DNA of 64,000 nt from Excoecaria cochinchinensis (Eukaryota > Streptophyta > Magnoliopsida > Malpighiales > Euphorbiaceae): assembly GCA_947683425.1 (NCBI GenBank), contig CANTUQ010000101.1:29659001-29723000 (forward strand), written 5' to 3'. Positions 47,832 through 58,575 of the stretch are shown piece after piece. Both the position numbers and the translations under genes were made by a program. Under the pieces are notes generated by a model. The model was not told where the DNA came from. It was given only the letters and a program-made list of their open reading frames with translations, and searched no databases. Within the stretch, counting starts at the first letter, position 1, and every line of letters starts with the position of its first letter.

Positions 47832-48237
47832 GAGGGGGTGAAACTAGCTGACATATACAAATAACTGGAATTGTTATCAGTTGTTCTGGCTTTGTTATCA
47901 GTTGTTCTGGTTTTTTCCTGCTAAGCAAGTCTGGAACATTGTTGTCTTTTCCCTTGATATGCTGGACATCAAACTCATATTTACTGAACCGTTCTTTCCA
48001 TCGAAGGAGTTGAGAGTGAGGAACAGCTTTTCCTTTGAATTCTAACATCCTTGGAAATGATGAGCAATCCATAATAACAGTGAATCGATGACCAATTAGA
48101 TGGAATTTAAATATCTTTATTCCATACTTAATTGAAAAAATCTCCTTGAATGTTGAATGATAATGCATTTCACTATCCTTGAATTTACCACTTGCATGAG
48201 CACAGATCTTCTTTTTTCCATTAATTTCTTCTAACAA
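47832..48237 (-). pseudogene. Pararetroviral RNase H
   Basis: Open stretch with CAHASGKFKDSEMHYHSTFKE, FHLIGHRFTVIMDCSSFPRM and LLRWKERFSKYEFDVQHIKG, ending DLLSRK. It is the RNase H end of a caulimovirid polymerase, which removes RNA during reverse transcription. Confidence 0.82.
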
Positions 48238-48299
48238 GATAGCACCCTAATAACAGTCACTTGCATATGTTTGAAGGATTCATTTTCCTATAGAGGGGA

Positions 48300-49400
48300 T
48301 ATGCAGAGAGGGTAAACTTTTAACTTTTTATTTTAAAAGTTTTACTGCTAATGTTTAATCATCAGACCATTCAAGAGTATTCTTTTTCAACATCTAGTAC
48401 AAAGGATCAGGAAGCTGAGTAAAGTTTGAAATGAAATCTCTGAGATAATTTGCAACTCCTAGAAATTGTTGAACTTGCTTGAGAGAAAGATTTTCTTCAG
48501 GAAATTTCTGTAATTGTACTCCAAGATGATCATCAGGTTGATAAGATCCTTGGGAAAAATGCATCCCAAGAAATTCAATATCTGATTTTCCAATCTACAT
48601 CTTGGTTGGTAAGAGCATTACACCATATTGTAAAGTGAGGGCCAAAAATTATTAAAGAAGTTGCTGGTGCTTTTCCTCTAATGGAGAATACAAAAGTATA
48701 TCATCAATGTATACTAGTGCAGAGTGTAGAATTGGCTCGTATGTACGAGTCATGGCTTTTTGGAATAATGAAGGGGCAACTTTAAGGCCAAAAGGCATCA
48801 CTGTCCACTGATAGTGATGGTTAGGTATACAAAAAGCTGTTTTGTGGCAGTCTTCAGGGTGAATTCCAAGCTGCCAAAACCTGTCAAATTTTGAAAAAAC
48901 TTTGGCTTCTGATAAAAAAGTGAACAGGGAGGATATCTTTGGTAAAGGAAATTTATCGTCTTTCAAGAAATGGTTTAGTGGCTGATAATCAATAACAAGT
49001 CTCTTTTTTCCTCTTATCTATTCTGATCTTTTGTTGACATAAAATGCTTGGCATGCCTAATTTGACATGGTATGTTCAATAATTCCTTGTTGAAGTAATT
49101 GAGCACACTCAGTGAATGCTAAAGTAGCATCTGTGGGTGACATTCCAGGATGGGTTGCTTTGATGGGGTTAAAGGTTTCACTTTTCTTAAAAGGTAATCG
49201 GATAAAGAAATTAGGGTTTTTCCATAGGGGTGAAGAACATTTGGTTAGAAACTCAATGTGAGAATTTGCTGCACATAGATTTATGAGATCATTTTGGTTA
49301 GCTGAAAAAGTAAGATAAGGTTAAAAGGTAAATAAAGTTGGGGTGTCTTTGTAAGGTAAAAACTGGGATTTGAACATCAACCCTTAAGGACAGATACATA
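48300..49400 (-). pseudogene. Pararetroviral reverse transcriptase
   Basis: The best open stretch, 48966-48652, has KDDKFPLPKIS, FSKFDRFWQLGI, PFGLKVAPSLFQKAM and the catalytic YIDDILLYS. The flanks continue the domain with stops (for example around 49015 and 48365-48410). The usual DLKSGF-like Asp of the first catalytic motif is present as KFDRFW. Confidence 0.85.
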
Positions 49401-49410
49401 ATTTTGCCAT

Positions 49411-49975
49411 TTAACTTAGAGCATCAAAGTCAAGAATGATATCTCTTCCTGGAAGAGTGGAGCCAAGAATTGAAATCCAGATAAAACAATCAGGAAAAAT
49501 TTGGATTTTAATAAGACGGACATTTTTCAGCTTTGTTAAAAAAACTTTTCCATTTGCTGCACGAAAGAATTCTTCATGAGATTTCCAATATTCTGCTGGT
49601 AAAACTTCAGGATTAACAATGGTAGTTCGTACTCCAATATCCACAAATGCAATTGGTTCAATTGGATTTTCATATTTTGATGGAAAGATCTGGACTAGCA
49701 CTTGAGGAACAGCCTGTTTTGTAGAAACAAAAATCTCTTCTATTTTGTACTGGAAATATTCATCTTTTTGGTCAGATGAATACTCTATTTTAAATAGAGT
49801 ATTGGGAGATCCTTCTTCTTCTTCTGAAAACACTGGTTCAAGATCATCATCAGCTGAGAGATTGGGTATTTGATCAATCATCTTTTGTGTTCTTTTGGAT
49901 TTGTTGGGACATTGGCGAGCATAATGACCTTCTTTTTCACAAAGAAAACACTTTTTTGACTTTTTTTAACCCGCG
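49411..49975 (-). pseudogene. Pararetroviral zinc knuckle and aspartic protease
   Basis: A canonical knuckle CFLCEKEGHYARQC (C-x2-C-x4-H-x4-C) lies at about 49960-49916, in frame with the following protease-like segment. There the usual DTG reads DIG (AFVDIGVRTTIVNP), so the active site is altered. The segment ends GRDIILDFDAL. Confidence 0.75.
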
Positions 49976-49979
49976 ATAC

Positions 49980-52255
49980 TTTTTCTTTCTGAAAAAAATG
50001 CCATTTTTGAGAACCTTTCTTTCTTGATCGAGGATTCCTTCTCATATGAATGAAATGCTTCTTCTTTCTAGGTCTGCAACTGCAAGATGTGTGAGAATCC
50101 TTGCATTTGATTTGTAAATCTGGATGAGCACAAGCTGGTGTAAGAGTTGGACTTTTTTCAGCAAAAAGCTTAATAACTTCTTTGTGTTCACAAAGACGCT
50201 CTAAAACATTATGCATGAGCTGTCGCAGCTCACCAAAAGTGTAATCATTAACAGTCTTGTTTGCTGTTTGAATAGTGCTGGCCATTCTTTTCAAAAGTAC
50301 ATCAGGCAAAGAAATTAGGAAAGCTTGCTTCATATCGAGATTGTTCATTCCTTAAGGAACATAAAGCCTTTTTGACATTCTTTTGAAGTGAGTATCAAGA
50401 TCATGATGCTTTAATGAACAACACTTCATACGAAAGAATTCATTTCTTGTTTGCTCTATATCATTGTTGACTTGACCACAAAACTCATGATAAATGTGAG
50501 CCAAGAAAGTTGTTTCTGATTTTAAGCCCAAGAGCTGAGCTTTGGTGACATAATTGATTCCTAAGAACCAATCTTGAAGTCGACCAACTGATCTAGTCAT
50601 GAATTCTCTGAGAACTTCTTCCATATTAGCACCAAGGGCTAATTGGGTTTGCATCCAAGCAAAAAATTCTTGGAAACGATCCCTGTATTTTGAAGGAGGG
50701 ATATCTTCTAGTGTAAACTGGACTGATTGCGAGGATTTCCTCTGAGAAAGAGGTGTATTAGTTGTTTCTGGTCCTACTACTTCTTTTTCATCATCAAAAG
50801 TAACAACTGTAGTTCGCACAGGACCTCTTGATCCTCTTGAAGGAGCCTGATATATGAATTGTATATCTTTCTTATCGTCTGTATATTTATCTTTAGAATT
50901 TTCAGAATTTTTTGATATTATTGAATTATCAGAATAATTTGATTTTTCAGCAGCATTATAGACTGGCAGAGTAATACAGTCATCAATGAAGGAGGTCACA
51001 ACATTAATCATCATTGCATCATCAGTTTTTCTCTTTTGTTCAGAGGTAGGGATTGATTCAGGTTTTGAGGGTTTTGGTCTGGAGCCTCCATAGATTCTAT
51101 GGAGGAAGAGGAAAGTGGTTGGGATGTTATAGGTACAAAAGTTTGAGGTGTTTGGGTTGAAAATTTAGGGTTAAATGAGCGCATAGTGGAAAATGATTTG
51201 GTAGAAGATGAAGCCGAAAATTTTTCTTTTTTGAAATGAGTCATAAAAGACTGATGTGGAGTTCCAAAGATATCCAGCTGACCAGGAGGTAAAGGTTTAA
51301 GGCCAAAAGTTATTGGAGGTGGTTTGGAATAAGTTTGTTTTTCTGAAGTGAACATATCAATTGGGTCAAGTGTTTTAGGGGGTAAAAGGTATGGGCTGTA
51401 ATTTTGCTGTTGATGCATTCTTTCAAGTTGTTCCACTTGCTATTTGAGTGAGATAACCTCAGCTTCTTTTTGATTGACTTGAGAAATTTGTTCATGATGT
51501 CTTATCAAAGTCATCATTTCTTGAGTCATTTGCTCGATTTGAAGTTGTAGACTGCCTATTGAGTTAAGCACAATTTGATCTCTTGCTAAAAGCTGCTTAA
51601 CATCATATGAAACTTGATCCACTTTCTTCTCAATCCATTGTAATTTTTTATTTTGTGCGATTGCATTTTCAGTTTGCCAATTAAGTATAGCTTCTCCTTG
51701 AGAAATTTGTCGCTGTTGTCTATATAGTTCAACTATCTTTGGGGTTTGAACAAGAGGCTTAGCTTTTGTGGAAGTTTCAGGGTTTGTGAATTCCCTAAGA
51801 GGAGGGAAATCGTCTTCATAAGAAGTAGGTTGATACATGCACGTTTATGGCAAGGGGGTAAAAGATTGTGGATTAGAAGGAAAATCCTTTTTAATCCATT
51901 TCAACAGTAACAAGGAAGTGGTTGTTCAGATCCTGTAAAGGGCAAGGGTTTTGAGGATGATGGTTCCTTTTCTCCAGGAGGGAGAGAAGGTTTGCAAGGC
52001 TTGTATAGTGTTTGAGGGTTTTGAAAAGGTTTCCAATCAAATGGGATTGAATAAGACACCAAATAGTCATATTTTCCATAAGGTTGTCCTAACGGACCAA
52101 CAGTATCATCGTCATCATCATATCTTTTCTTGAAACTCTTTTCTGAGCTTTGTATCTTTTTTGACTTTCTTTCTGGCACATATTCAGCCGAAAATTACCT
52201 GATGACACGCCACTCTAGCAATCTGATAGTCCAGATTCTCCCATTGCTTAGTTAA
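49980..52255 (-). pseudogene. Pararetroviral coiled-coil and capsid region
   Basis: A string of minus-strand open stretches in shifting frames: 52179-51901 (acidic DDDDDTVG, PFDWKPFQNP); 51838-51440 starting MYQPTSYEDDFPPLREF with a long heptad-rich helix (WQTENAIAQNKKLQWIEKKV); 51436-51011 Pro/Ser-rich; 51014-50352 and 50348-49878 with a capsid-like helical domain (FQEFFAWMQTQLAL, FLGINYVTKAQLLGL) and Lys/Arg-rich end. The order matches the middle of florendovirus-like polyproteins. At least four frame breaks. Confidence 0.7.
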
Positions 52256-52826
52256 TATTTTTACTATTTCTACTACGTTTAGTTGTAGTATTGTTAATTA
52301 TATGTTAAGTTAATACATTATTATTACATAAGATAATACGTATATATTATTACATTTTTATAAAATTTACTTTTTTAATTAGTACTTTTTTCATTATATT
52401 AATTTTGTTAATTATAATTTTTATATTATTTATTATTATATATTTAAAAAAAAAACCATTCATCATTTAGCGACCGAATACCATTCACTAAAAATAGCGA
52501 CGGTATTTAGCTCTCTGTCGCTAAACGTAGCAACCGATTCCGTCTCTAAAAATAGCGACGAACAAAATGTTTGGAACGCTTTCATCCGTCGCTATTATTA
52601 GTGAAAGAATAGTAAAATGGTCGCTATTTTTGGCATCCATTTATTGTTTTGGTCTTCGAAAATAGCAACGGTTTTTTTTGTTTCGTTGCTATTATTAGCG
52701 ATAGAAATCTGTCGCTATATTTAGCGATGGATGGAATTTCGTCGCAAAATTTAGGAACGGCCTAAATAACAATGGAACATGTTAGTTGTAAAATTCCGTC
52801 CCTAAATTGCTTTTTTCCTTTTAGTG
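52256..52826 (-). mobile_element. Terminal remnant of a second CACTA element
   Basis: Ends TTTTAGTG at 52826 (minus strand CACTAAAAGG), followed by possible target bases TTG. The 52465-52800 part is filled with TCGCTA/GCGACGG motifs like those of the 11.2-kb element. The other terminus was not found, and the pararetrovirus adjoins its inner side. Confidence 0.7.
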
Positions 52827-52849
52827 TTGGGCTATGGGCTATAGGCCAG

Positions 52850-52892
52850 TTCAGCTTATAATTAGTAATTATTGAGAGATAAATTTGAGAGA

Positions 52893-52924
<32 letters not shown>

Positions 52925-54002
52925 TTATTATTATTAAAGGAGACATAATATATAATTACAATTATAAATATCACTAAGAGAAATTAAAGTTCGAAACATC
53001 TCACATTTGTTTATAGAGTATTAACTGCTAGACTAACTCCTGATTATTATTGTTGTTGGGATGTAAAAAATTTAACTTAAATTTTCTATTATTTACTCAC
53101 GAGGTATAAGAAAGTTTAACTACTATTTTGTTTTATTATTCTAAACAACATATAATATCTTCAATCAAGAGATAAGGAATAAAAACATGAACTTAACAAC
53201 TTCCTGACATTCTTGAACTACTAGCCATATATTTGACTGAATATGCCCATTTGGCTATGAGGCAATTATCTTATCATCTATATGAAATTAAGATTTTACA
53301 ACTTAAGTAATGGATAAAAATACATTGTCTGATTTTTTAGAGTATTTATAGAATGGTAGAATTATACCATCTGGACAATGTATGAAAATATTTGGGATTG
53401 ATTTCACCCATGGTCACTCAACTTATCACTTATCGCGCAAAAGTAACCGATTTTTTTTTTCTTACTTAAATGTCACTGAACTTTTAACATTATTACACAA
53501 AAGTCATGTTGACCGGAATCCGGCGATGACTCTTGCCGGATTGATAAGTTCAACAAATGCTACATTTAAATTAATTTCACTCACGGTCACTAGACTTATC
53601 ATTTATCTCGCAAAAGTAATTAGCTTTTTTTTTTCAACTTAAATGTTACTGAACTTTTAACATTTTTGCAAAAAAGTCATCAATCCGGCAAGGGTCGTCG
53701 CCGGATTCCGGTCAACATGACTTTTGTGCAATAATGTTAAAAGTTCAGTGACATTTAAGTAAGAAAAAAAAAGTCGGTTACTTTTGCGCGATAAGTGATA
53801 AGTTGAGTGACCATGAGTGAAATTGACCCAAATATTTGTGTGAATATATTGCCAATTCCTGAAATTTCAAAAGCTATCGGAATAAGGATGACCTGTACTT
53901 CTAGTTCAAGACTCAACCATACATCAACATAATAAAATTTTCTCAAGAATTTCAACGAAAGCTCCAAGACCTTTGTATTCGCAAGAGAATTAGATGATTA
54001 TG
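52850..54002. repeat. Duplicated block L, copy 2
   Basis: Counterpart of 10557-11238, with the MULE MITE inserted at 53395-53829. At 53991-54012 it reads TAGATGATTATGTCTTGGGTT without interruption, the empty CACTA target. Confidence 0.85.
53395..53829. mobile_element. MULE-type foldback MITE, 435 bp
   Basis: Long inverted arms (TCACTCAACTTATCACTTAT with its inverse at the right, running more than 100 bp) are flanked by the 9-bp duplication AAATATTTG (53386-53394 and 53830-53838), the Mutator target length. The other block copy lacks it (near 11073). A second, diverged arm in direct orientation occupies 53570-53680, so the element is composite. Confidence 0.88.
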
Positions 54003-54848
54003 TCTTGGGTTAAGGGCAACCTCATTGTTTTCGTAACAGTTAGAAAACGCTCCTAATGTTTCTTTTTTTTTTTTTTTTTTCAATTTTTGCCATTAAAAAT
54101 ATTAAAATAATTAATTTTTTTACTAAAAATTTTAAATTTTTATTATTTTTTGGTATAAAAATTCTAATAAAGTAGAAGGGTAACAAATTAGTTTTCATGT
54201 AGATCAAAGAAAACAAATCAGAAATATATGTGTCAGGTGTTAATTATTTGATCCACTTATTTGTCACTTTTTTTACTAAATTTTATTCATTTCGTCAGTT
54301 TGCCTTAAAATCAAAATTTCAACCTAACTATTATGCAATTTTCATTCGGCAGCTACTAGTTGTATGACAACAATTTTATAATAAATTAGTAGCAGTTAGT
54401 TTGATTGATCAATAGGTCCATTGCAAATGCATAACATGTACATGTATCATATCTTATCCCATTAGTTTGATGGAATATTTAAAAAAAAAAATCCAAAATT
54501 AGTCTTATAAAATATCTCAAAACATAAAATTAACCGATTTCGCAATCTATTCATGTTTGGTTTCCAAGTGAAGAAAATGAAATAAGTTTATTTTTGTGCT
54601 AGTCTAGTCTAAATCAAAACGTCGTCGCTTTTCCTTCTTTGTAAATGTTAAACTATGTAGCAGTCTTTCATCCTTTGATTCGACATTCTTCGAAGCTGTT
54701 GGCTTTTGACTTGTTGCAGATCCACATCTTTGCCTTTCCCTTCTTTGTTTCCATTTCTCATTAGTCATTTCTCACCAAATTGCAAGACAAACTTAAGAAA
54801 AAAAAAAACTTTCTTTAGGCTTAAGATGATTGAAAAATCTAGGAGGAT
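54003..54848 (+). promoter_or_regulatory. Upstream region of kinase-family gene 2
   Basis: Aligns with 17656-19448 (without the hAT element) and 20791-21465. Conserved AACGTCGTCGCTTTTCCTTC and TATGTAGCAGTC blocks lie 190-240 bases before the ATG. Confidence 0.5.
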
Positions 54849-56414
54849 ATGCAAAAATCCGATCTCAGAATAACTGTTAAAGAAGATGATAGTGGCAACA
54901 AAAATTCGCAGGTTTGTGCATATAACTTGGAGTAACAGTAAAATCTTTTTGCTTAAGTTCTTATTCATTTCTTGTAACAGGTTAGTTCCCTGGAAAGAAT
55001 CTTCCTCATGGCCAGCTTCATCTTAGAGATCCCATCAGCAGTTTTTGATCAGCTATCCTCAGTGCATAGGCCTCACTATGCTCTAGTTAATATGCTGTTA
55101 TCTTTTGCAGTCATGATCATTTCCATCGCTGATCTTGTTTACAAAGGTCGAAGAGCAAGAATTACATGGACTAAGAAGGGGTTTATCCCTTGGTTTTATT
55201 ACCCACATCCCAATTCCAAGCCTTTTGGATCACTTGTTGACATTATTGGGTTAGTTTGCTCCATCTTTCAATGGATTTTTGCATCAATTGCATATGCGTT
55301 TTTGTCTCGGCATGTTGATAATCCTATCAAAGTCTCAATTTGTCCTATAATCTTCGCCTTCTGTGTAATATTACACTCGAGAGGTTTAGACAATCTTTTA
55401 CAGAAAGGGTCAACCTCACATCTAAGAAAACTTAACAGAGTAGAGGAATTTACTTTGGCTGAACTTGCTGCTGCCACCAATGATTTCTCAGCTGATAACC
55501 AGATCAGTAAGAGGAGTTATGCCGTTTTTTATAGAGGGCGATTATTGGATGGTCGTGATGTGTGTATCAGCAGGAGAGTCATAAGTGATGGGGATGGGTA
55601 TAAAGAAGAAGAAAGTGCATATGAATCTGCACTTGCATTCTTGTCGAGGCTTCATCACAGAAATTTAGTTGGGGTTGTAGGATATTGTGAAGAAGGAGCT
55701 GACAGGCATTTAGTTTCTGACTACGTGAAGAATGGAACACTTTGTCACCTGTTATTTCACAAAGATAGCAGCGAAATCAATTCCTGGGTAATAAGGATCA
55801 AGATTGCACTAGATGTTGCCTTAGGTATTGACTATCTTCACAATTATGCAGTTCCACCCATAATTCACAGAGGCATAAAGTCTTCCTGCATTGGTCTCTA
55901 CGAAAATTGGATAGCAAAAATTGGAGATTTTGGAGTGGCAATGATGGGTTCTGAATCAGAACAGGACTATATTTCAAAGAGGGCAGCAATAAAAGATGAT
56001 GGTTATGTTGATCCTGAGAATATCATAACTACAAAGAGTGATGTGTATTCATTTGGTGTTGTACTGTTAGAACTTTTGACAGGCAAGAAAGCTGTATTCA
56101 GTGATGATGATAATGGAAGTAAACCTACAAGATTAGTAGATTTTGTAGTGCCTAAAATCTTGCAAAATGAGCTGGTTCAAGTTTTAGACCATAGGGTTGG
56201 TCCTCCTGAGTCTGGTAACGAAGCAGAGGCAGTGCAAATGATGGCATATACTGCACTTCATTGTGTAAATAAAGAAGGAATTAACAGACCAGGTATAAAA
56301 GATATTGTTACTAATTTGGAGCAAGCTTTGTCTCTGCTTTGTTATAGCACGAGGATTACCGACGCAAGAAAATTGCAGAAGAGGAGAGCAGTTTTAGGAA
56401 GGCAGTATAGCTGA
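54849..56414 (+). CDS. Membrane-anchored CCR-like pseudokinase, gene 2
   Basis: Exons 54849-54911 and 54981-56414, phase 0, give 498 residues. Order: polar N-terminus (1-30), ILEIPSAVFDQLSS, transmembrane helices about 54-75, 104-129 and 139-154 with a basic loop (YKGRRARITWTKKG), hinge, kinase-like domain from FTLAEL (178). Substituted catalytic positions: loop SKRSYAVFYRG instead of GxGxxG, VCISRRV (214-220) instead of VAIK, HRG (317-319) instead of HRD, and SSC instead of SSN two turns later. DFG (337-339) and GYVDPE (362-367) are kept. The C-terminus ends KLQKRRAVLGRQYS, unlike genes 1 and 3. It is probably a membrane-tethered scaffold or regulator with the kinase part cytosolic; that role is inference. 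It lies 600 bp upstream of gene 3, same strand. Confidence 0.87.
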
Positions 56415-57013
56415 TAGATTAGATGATGATTTTGTAATTTCTAAGATTTAACTTATTGTACTTTAATTTCTGCATTCAGAGTCTTATTTCTCTAGCTTAA
56501 GATTTTAATTTCCAAATAGAATTTTACTGGAAGTTTCATTGTTGAGTAAATTGGAAAAGTCAATGGCTTGATTGAATGAAAATAATCGCTGGGCTGAAGT
56601 GTATCGACCAAACAGACTCCAACTGAATCATCGGTCAGTAACGAATTTTTGGATACTAGTAAAAGAGAAAAATGGTAAATTTTTTAGTAATGAATTGACG
56701 TTATTCATGCACGTTTGGTTTCCAAGTGAAGAATTCCTGTGCAAGTCTAGTCAAAATAAAAACGCAGTCGCTTTTCCTTTTTCTATAGCTATTATGTAGC
56801 AGTCATTATCTAGTATATGCCGTGGCCTTGTATCCTTTGATTATTGACTCTTTGAAGCTATAACGTATCCTGACTGCAAACTCTGTTGCCTGCTGAATTG
56901 TTCCAAATTCACATACGTCCCTTTCCCTTCTTTATTTCCATTCTCATTTCTCACCAAATCGCTGGGCAAAAGAAGTAGAAAAAAAAAAAAAAATTTCCTT
57001 AGGTTAGGAATAT
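56415..57013 (+). other. Spacer between kinase genes 2 and 3
   Basis: Holds the 3' end of gene 2 and the promoter of gene 3. It contains CAGTCGCTTTTCC and TTATGTAGCAGTCATT blocks homologous to the other promoters. No separate gene. Confidence 0.6.
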
Positions 57014-58575
57014 ATGGAAAGATCCGATCTCAGCATAAATGTTAAAGAAGATGATAATGGCAACAAAAATTCACAGGTAACGGCATAATCTTTATGCTTA
57101 TGTTCCTTAATTTAGGTGTAACTATGCAACTTGCAAGATACTGAGTTATAACTATTCATTTCTTGTAACAGGTTTCTTCCCTGGAAAGAAACTTCATCAT
57201 AGCCAGCTTCATCTTAGAGATCCCATCAGCTGTTTTCGACCAGCTATCCTCAGTGCATAAGCCTCGCTATGCTCTGCTTAATATGTTGACGTCTATGGCA
57301 GTCATGATCATTTCCATCGCTGATCTTGTTTACAAAGGTCGAAAAGCAAGAATTACATGGATGAAGAAGGGGTTGATACCTTGGTTTTACTATCCACATT
57401 CAAGTTCCAAGCCCTTTGGAACTCTTGCTGACATTATTGGGTTAGTTTGCTCCATCTTTCAATGGATTTTTGCATCAATTGCATATGTGTTTTTGTCTCG
57501 ACATGTTGATAATCCTATCAAAGTCTCAATTTGGCCTATAATCTTTGCCTTTTGTGTAATATTACACTCTAGAGTTTTAGAAAATCCTTTACAGAAAAGG
57601 TCAACCTCACATCTATGAAAACTTAATAGAGTAGAGGAATTTACTCTCGCTGAACTTGCTACTGCCACCAATGATTTCTCAGATGATAACCAGATCGGTA
57701 AGAGGAGGTTTGCTGTGGTTTATAGAGGGCGATTATTAGATGGTCGTGATGTGCGTATCAGTAGGAGAGTCATAGGTGAAGGAGATGAGTTTAAAGAAGA
57801 CAGTGCATGCGAATCTGCACTGGCATTCTGGTCAAGGCTTAACCACAGAAATTTGGTTGGGCTTGTAGGATATTGTGAAGAAGGAGCTGAGAGGCTTTTC
57901 GTTTCCGATCACATGAAGAATGAAAATCTTTGTACCCAGTTGTTTCACAAAGATAGCTGCGCAATCAAATCCTGGGTAATGAGGATCAACATTGCACTAG
58001 ATGCTGCAAGAGGAATAGACTATCTTCACAATTATGCAGTCCCACCCATAATTCACAGAGGCATAAAGTCTTCATGCATTGGTCTCTACGAAAATTGGAT
58101 AGCAAAAATTGGAGATTTTGGATTGGCAATGATGGGTCCTGAACCTGAACAGGACTACATTTCAAAGAGGGCAGCAAAAGGAGATGATGGTTATATTGAT
58201 CCTGAGTCCTATGCTCTAAAAATCGTAACTTCAAAGAGTGATGTGTATTCATTTGGTGTTGTACTGTTAGAACTTTTGACAGGCAAGAAATCTGTATTCA
58301 GTGATGGTGATAATGGAAGTAAACCAACAAGGTTAGTAGATTTTGTAGTGCCTAAAATTTTGCAAAATGAACTGGTTCAAGTTTTAGACCCTAGGATCTG
58401 CCTGCCCAAGTCTGATAATGAAGCAGAGGCGCTGGAAATTGTGGCATATACAGCAATTCAATGTGTAAATTCACAAGGGATTAACAGACCAGGTATAAAA
58501 GACATTGTTATTAATTTGGAGCAAGCTTTGTCTCTGTTTGATTATAGTACGAGGATTGTTGATGCAGGGAACTAG
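57014..58575 (+). pseudogene. Membrane-anchored CCR-like pseudokinase, gene 3, one premature stop
   Basis: Exons 57014-57076 and 57172-58575 align with genes 1 and 2 throughout. A single TGA at 57616-57618 stands where both relatives have AGA (Arg, in SHLRKLNR-like sequence). The frame is otherwise open on both sides. The stop falls in the hinge, so the product would be the 21-residue start plus the three-helix module only. The silent kinase half keeps the family signature, VRISRR, HRG, DFG and GYIDPE, and has the fewest changes in its nucleotide loop (KRRFAVVYRG). It may be a recent null allele, a functional membrane-only gene, or a sequencing error. Confidence 0.8.

Larger units (their letters stand above)
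44930..52255 (-). mobile_element. Endogenous pararetrovirus (Caulimoviridae), permuted and decayed
   Basis: Minus-strand order from 52255 down: coiled-coil/capsid region, zinc knuckle, protease, reverse transcriptase, RNase H, polyprotein C-terminus, then a control region with TATA box, poly-A signal and tRNA-Met primer site, then a small ORF and the movement-protein N-terminus of the polyprotein. In the family the movement protein comes first in the polyprotein. The order here is thus a circular permutation, opened between movement protein and coiled coil, spanning about one genome (7.3 kb). Many stops and frameshifts show it is inactive. It resembles the florendovirus-type polyproteins common in dicot genomes. 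Borders are approximate. Confidence 0.85.
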
